From Lentisphaerota bacterium (GTDB lineage: Bacteria; Verrucomicrobiota; Kiritimatiellia; RFP12; UBA3636): a DNA stretch of 5,471 nt. The DNA lies in assembly GCA_012511845.1 (NCBI GenBank), contig JAAZFF010000171.1, forward strand, positions 1 through 5,471, written 5' to 3'. The translations under genes were made by a program, and so were the position numbers. The notes beneath the pieces are model-generated. The model was not told the origin of the DNA, did no database searches, and was given only the letters and a program-made list of their open reading frames with translations. Of this stretch, positions 3,404 to 5,471 are shown in pieces. Numbering within the stretch: position 1 is the first letter of the stretch; each line of letters starts with the position of its first letter.

Positions 3404-4882
3404 TTGCATTCGAACCCGCTATCAGATTATAGTAAGCAACCGGCAAAGTCAGATATCGATGTTTTCAATGAAAAATCTCAAGGTTTCGTAAAAAGAATGA
3501 AAAAAAATAAAGGCAACAAAAAGAGTAAAAGTAGCAAAAAGTGGAATGTCAGCAAATTGAATAATGCATTCAGACAATCCTACAGGCTGCTGGTAAAACA
3601 GTTGTTAGATTTTTACACTGAGGAAGAGCTGGAAGTGTTCGCTGAACTTTTGCCAGAGATGCCAACTGATGAGCTGGAACAAACACTTGTCAATGGGCTG
3701 CTTTACAACTGGATGTTTTATAATTACAATATAAAACGAGATACTGATGATGTAGATATGGATAGTGTTGCAGTACCCTATGAAAATACTGTCGCAGCCA
3801 TCCTGTTGAAGAATGAGGATTCAAACCTTAAAAAAGATGTAGTCGAATATATTCAGGCTGCCAGAAGAGAGCCCTTTTCTTTTTGGCAAGTTAAAAAAGT
3901 AATACCGCGGATTGGTGTTAGAATTGCAGATATGATTACAGCCGAGGAGCGTTTTGTAAATGATTCTTCTATTACAATCAATGCAATCACAGGAGATATT
4001 ATGTATGCTCATGTGGTGGGACTTGATAACTTTTTCATATTTAATGTTATTGCCCCAATTCCGCTTAAACCGCTTCAGTATCGTGCCAAAGTAAATGATT
4101 TTATTGAAGAACTGTCTTTAACGGACTGGGATGGCTTTAATCGTGTAAATCTCCTGTATTATCGGAGTGAATTTTTTAATTTTTATCTGGACTGTGTGGA
4201 AGAAATGCTTGATCCTGAGCTTCCGAATTTGGTAAACAGAGATGGACACCAGATTGTATTTAGCGAATCTGAATACTCATTTTCTCCCGAAAACAAATTG
4301 TTAATTCAGTCAAAACTAAACTTGGTGAAAGATTTTATTGACACAGAGGATTTCAAAGATGGAGCCCGGGTGTATATATGGTCCGGGAAAGATAAATCAC
4401 CCAACAGCAACGAAGATATTCTAAAAGGACATGTTTTCATAGGTGCCGATTCTATAAAAACGGAATGTAACAGCAAAGAACGTGATGCAGAGCTAAAAAA
4501 ACATTTGCTGGGAACCATGGGAACCCTGATAGAACATCAGCGTACCAGCCATGAAACTCCTGAAACGAAGGAAGATGTTGCGCAAGCAGTTCGCAATACG
4601 ACGTCCTCCATTGAGTCTGGCAAGTCCAGTCATTCCAATAGTGAATTGGACAAGGAATTGCAGAAAATAGCTGATAAACTGCATATGGCATGGGCTGATG
4701 ACGTAGTGCCTGCCCTGGGTAACCGAACCCCCAGAGCTGTTGCAGCCACTCCAGAGGGAAGGAAAGCCGTATCCGAGTTGATTGATGATTTTGAAAATCA
4801 GCAAAATTCCAGTAGAAATGAGGATTTTCTCCGTTTCGACTTCAATAAATTGCGAAAAGAGCTAGATATTCCGTTGCGGTAA
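3404..4882 (+). CDS. SEC-C-family-like protein without the zinc motif
   Basis: Uncharacterised 492-aa soluble protein; no reaction can be assigned. Residues 28-48 are Lys/Ser-rich and basic. The core (about 50-385) has motifs I associate with large uncharacterised proteins annotated by SEC-C motifs: EPFSFWQVKKV (156-166), RIGVRIADMITAEERFV (169-185) and NSKERDAELKKHLLG (356-370). After a polar Ser/Thr/Glu-rich linker (385-412), residues 430-461 (WADDVVPALGNRTPRAVAAT and onward) form the PALGGRTPREA..TPEGR module of those proteins, also reminiscent of the MbcA/ParS/Xre toxin-binding domain; FDFNKLRKELDI (478-489) closes it. The usual CPCGSGKKYKKCC-type zinc motif is absent: only C264 and C355 are present. 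The start is uncertain: TTG 3404 is the first possible codon after an in-frame stop but has no ribosome-binding site, and ATG 3497 (residue 32) is the main alternative. Family assignment is from memory of motifs. Confidence 0.8.
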   Translation: MHSNPLSDYSKQPAKSDIDVFNEKSQGFVKRMKKNKGNKKSKSSKKWNVSKLNNAFRQSYRLLVKQLLDFYTEEELEVFAELLPEMPTDELEQTLVNGLLYNWMFYNYNIKRDTDDVDMDSVAVPYENTVAAILLKNEDSNLKKDVVEYIQAARREPFSFWQVKKVIPRIGVRIADMITAEERFVNDSSITINAITGDIMYAHVVGLDNFFIFNVIAPIPLKPLQYRAKVNDFIEELSLTDWDGFNRVNLLYYRSEFFNFYLDCVEEMLDPELPNLVNRDGHQIVFSESEYSFSPENKLLIQSKLNLVKDFIDTEDFKDGARVYIWSGKDKSPNSNEDILKGHVFIGADSIKTECNSKERDAELKKHLLGTMGTLIEHQRTSHETPETKEDVAQAVRNTTSSIESGKSSHSNSELDKELQKIADKLHMAWADDVVPALGNRTPRAVAATPEGRKAVSELIDDFENQQNSSRNEDFLRFDFNKLRKELDIPLR

Positions 4883-5001
4883 TGAAAGAGGTGTATGGTG
4901 GAAGTGGAACTGCCTGCTGGTTTCCTCCCATATGGAGATGCAACATCTGTGGCAGGCATTCAAAGAACCGGAAGCCCGTGGACAATAACAATGAACAGTA
5001 G
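4882..5001 (+). CDS. possible coupled small protein with a CxxC, 39 aa
   Basis: Not recognised. The ATG (4882-4884) overlaps the stop of the 492-codon gene as TAATG, the classic layout for translational coupling, so no separate ribosome-binding site is needed. It reads MKEVYGGSGTACWFPPIWRC, then NICGRHSKNRKPVDNNNEQ and TAG at 4999-5001. C20-x-x-C23 followed by H26, plus C12, resembles half of a zinc ribbon or knuckle, though a full metal site would need a partner. The same stretch contains nested inverted repeats (4911-4958), which may mean the sequence is under RNA-level rather than protein-level selection. The downstream membrane-protein frame is in the same phase, 15 bases after the stop. 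Confidence 0.35.
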   Translation: MKEVYGGSGTACWFPPIWRCNICGRHSKNRKPVDNNNEQ

Positions 5002-5016
5002 GCAGCTTTCCATAAA

Positions 5017-5471
5017 ATGACACGCCTGGTACAACCCCAGAATATAAATGCAAACAGCGGAATGGTATTTCTGCTTTGCTTCCTTTGGGGTGTTATGTGT
5101 TTTTTATTTCTGCTTTTGTTTCTCTCAAAAAATAAGGATTTTCGCAAAGCTTTCAGCACTTTCCGCAGATTGCCGCTTTTTGCACAAGCGATCTTTATCG
5201 CTGTCATTTCAGGCATTATTGTTTTTGGTGGTTCCAAGCCAGATGGGACGAAGCCATTCAATTTCAACACCTGGTTTCCTGCCGGTGCACCCGACAGCAG
5301 CCCCTCACTTTCTGATGCACAGAAAGCTGCCGGATTTGCATTAGTAGCAGTTGATACGAATAAAATTTTCGATTTCAACGCACCTACTAATGCTGTTATT
5401 CATGAAGCATGGCAAAAACGAGGGGCGGCGGTCGACGGTTTTTTGCTCAAGCCGGATGGCTGGAACTTCAC
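5017..5471 (+). CDS. membrane protein, N-terminal part, cut by window edge
   Basis: Open from ATG 5017 to the end of the window (151 codons), with an in-frame TAG at 4999-5001 upstream. A polar 15-residue start is followed by a hydrophobic segment (about 17-36, FLLCFLWG onward), a basic loop (NKDFRKAFSTFRR, 39-51), a second hydrophobic segment (53-71, LFAQAIFIAVISGIIVF) and a Pro/Asp/Ser-rich stretch. A folded-looking region then begins (109-151: FALVAVDTNKIFDF, VIHEAWQKRGAAVDGF). The basic loop should be cytoplasmic, so both ends would face outwards and the large C-terminal part would be periplasmic or extracellular. The ribosome-binding site is weak; ATG 5062 (residue 16) is an alternative start. 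The style recalls anchored surface proteins of PVC bacteria, a weak impression. No function is assigned. Confidence 0.65.
   Translation, partial: MTRLVQPQNINANSGMVFLLCFLWGVMCFLFLLLFLSKNKDFRKAFSTFRRLPLFAQAIFIAVISGIIVFGGSKPDGTKPFNFNTWFPAGAPDSSPSLSDAQKAAGFALVAVDTNKIFDFNAPTNAVIHEAWQKRGAAVDGFLLKPDGWNF

Noticed and set aside
3383..3495. Frame from ATG 3384 (MLKKFLVCIRTRYQII...) overlapping the start of the 492-aa gene
   Set aside because: No ribosome-binding site, short, and overlaps the better supported frame.
5048..5344. Plus-strand 98-codon frame from ATG 5048
   Set aside because: Out-of-phase overlap of the membrane-protein frame, Cys/Phe/Ser-rich as expected for a shadow of a hydrophobic coding region.
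4842..5378. Minus-strand 178-codon frame opposite the membrane protein
   Set aside because: Low-complexity look without domain; the plus-strand frame has two clean hydrophobic segments and stays open to the window end. Also overlaps the end of the 492-aa gene.
1..5471. CRISPR array, insertion sequence or prophage genes
   Set aside because: No regularly spaced repeats, transposase motifs, terminal repeats or phage genes were seen.

Overview
The window is bacterial chromosomal DNA with moderate G+C. It carries housekeeping RNA genes, one sugar-nucleotide enzyme, a type II toxin-antitoxin pair and several poorly known proteins. No ribosomal or other strong phylogenetic marker is present. A weak lean towards the PVC group (Lentisphaerota, Kiritimatiellota or Verrucomicrobiota) rests on the short tmRNA tag beginning ANS and on the style of the membrane protein at the right edge. 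This is inference only.

Left part, minus strand (1-1650): ssrA (tmRNA) runs from base 344 down to base 1, and only its 3' discriminator and CCA may lie outside. It has a well-formed promoter at 380-408 and a 9-residue tag ending in FAA instead of the usual LAA. Upstream of it, reading the same way, is a complete rfbB (dTDP-glucose 4,6-dehydratase) with its own predicted promoter. An imperfect inverted repeat lies between the two. No other rhamnose-pathway gene is present.

Middle part (1731-2046), plus strand: three tRNA genes in a row, Ser(GGA), Gly(GCC) and Lys(CUU), all with encoded CCA. A predicted promoter precedes the Gly-Lys pair. About 330 bases with no convincing gene follow. They hold a weak hairpin terminator and a doubtful small reading frame on the minus strand.

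Toxin-antitoxin module (2377-3096), minus strand: a Phd/YefM-type antitoxin and a PIN-domain VapC-type toxin, 13 bases apart. The promoter overlaps two TTGTRCAA palindromes whose centres are 13 bp apart, a layout close to the known YefM operator, which suggests autoregulation by the antitoxin-toxin complex.

Right part, plus strand (3122-5471): hairpins in the divergent intergenic region, a possible 49-aa reading frame, then a 492-aa protein. The latter resembles the family usually carrying a SEC-C zinc motif and ending in a PALGGRTPREA-like module, but it has no SEC-C motif. A 39-aa Cys-containing reading frame overlaps its stop codon (TAATG), and a membrane protein cut by the window edge follows. 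The divergent antitoxin promoter, the small frames and the position beside a tRNA cluster suggest an accessory segment, but no mobile-element gene or attachment-site duplication is visible.
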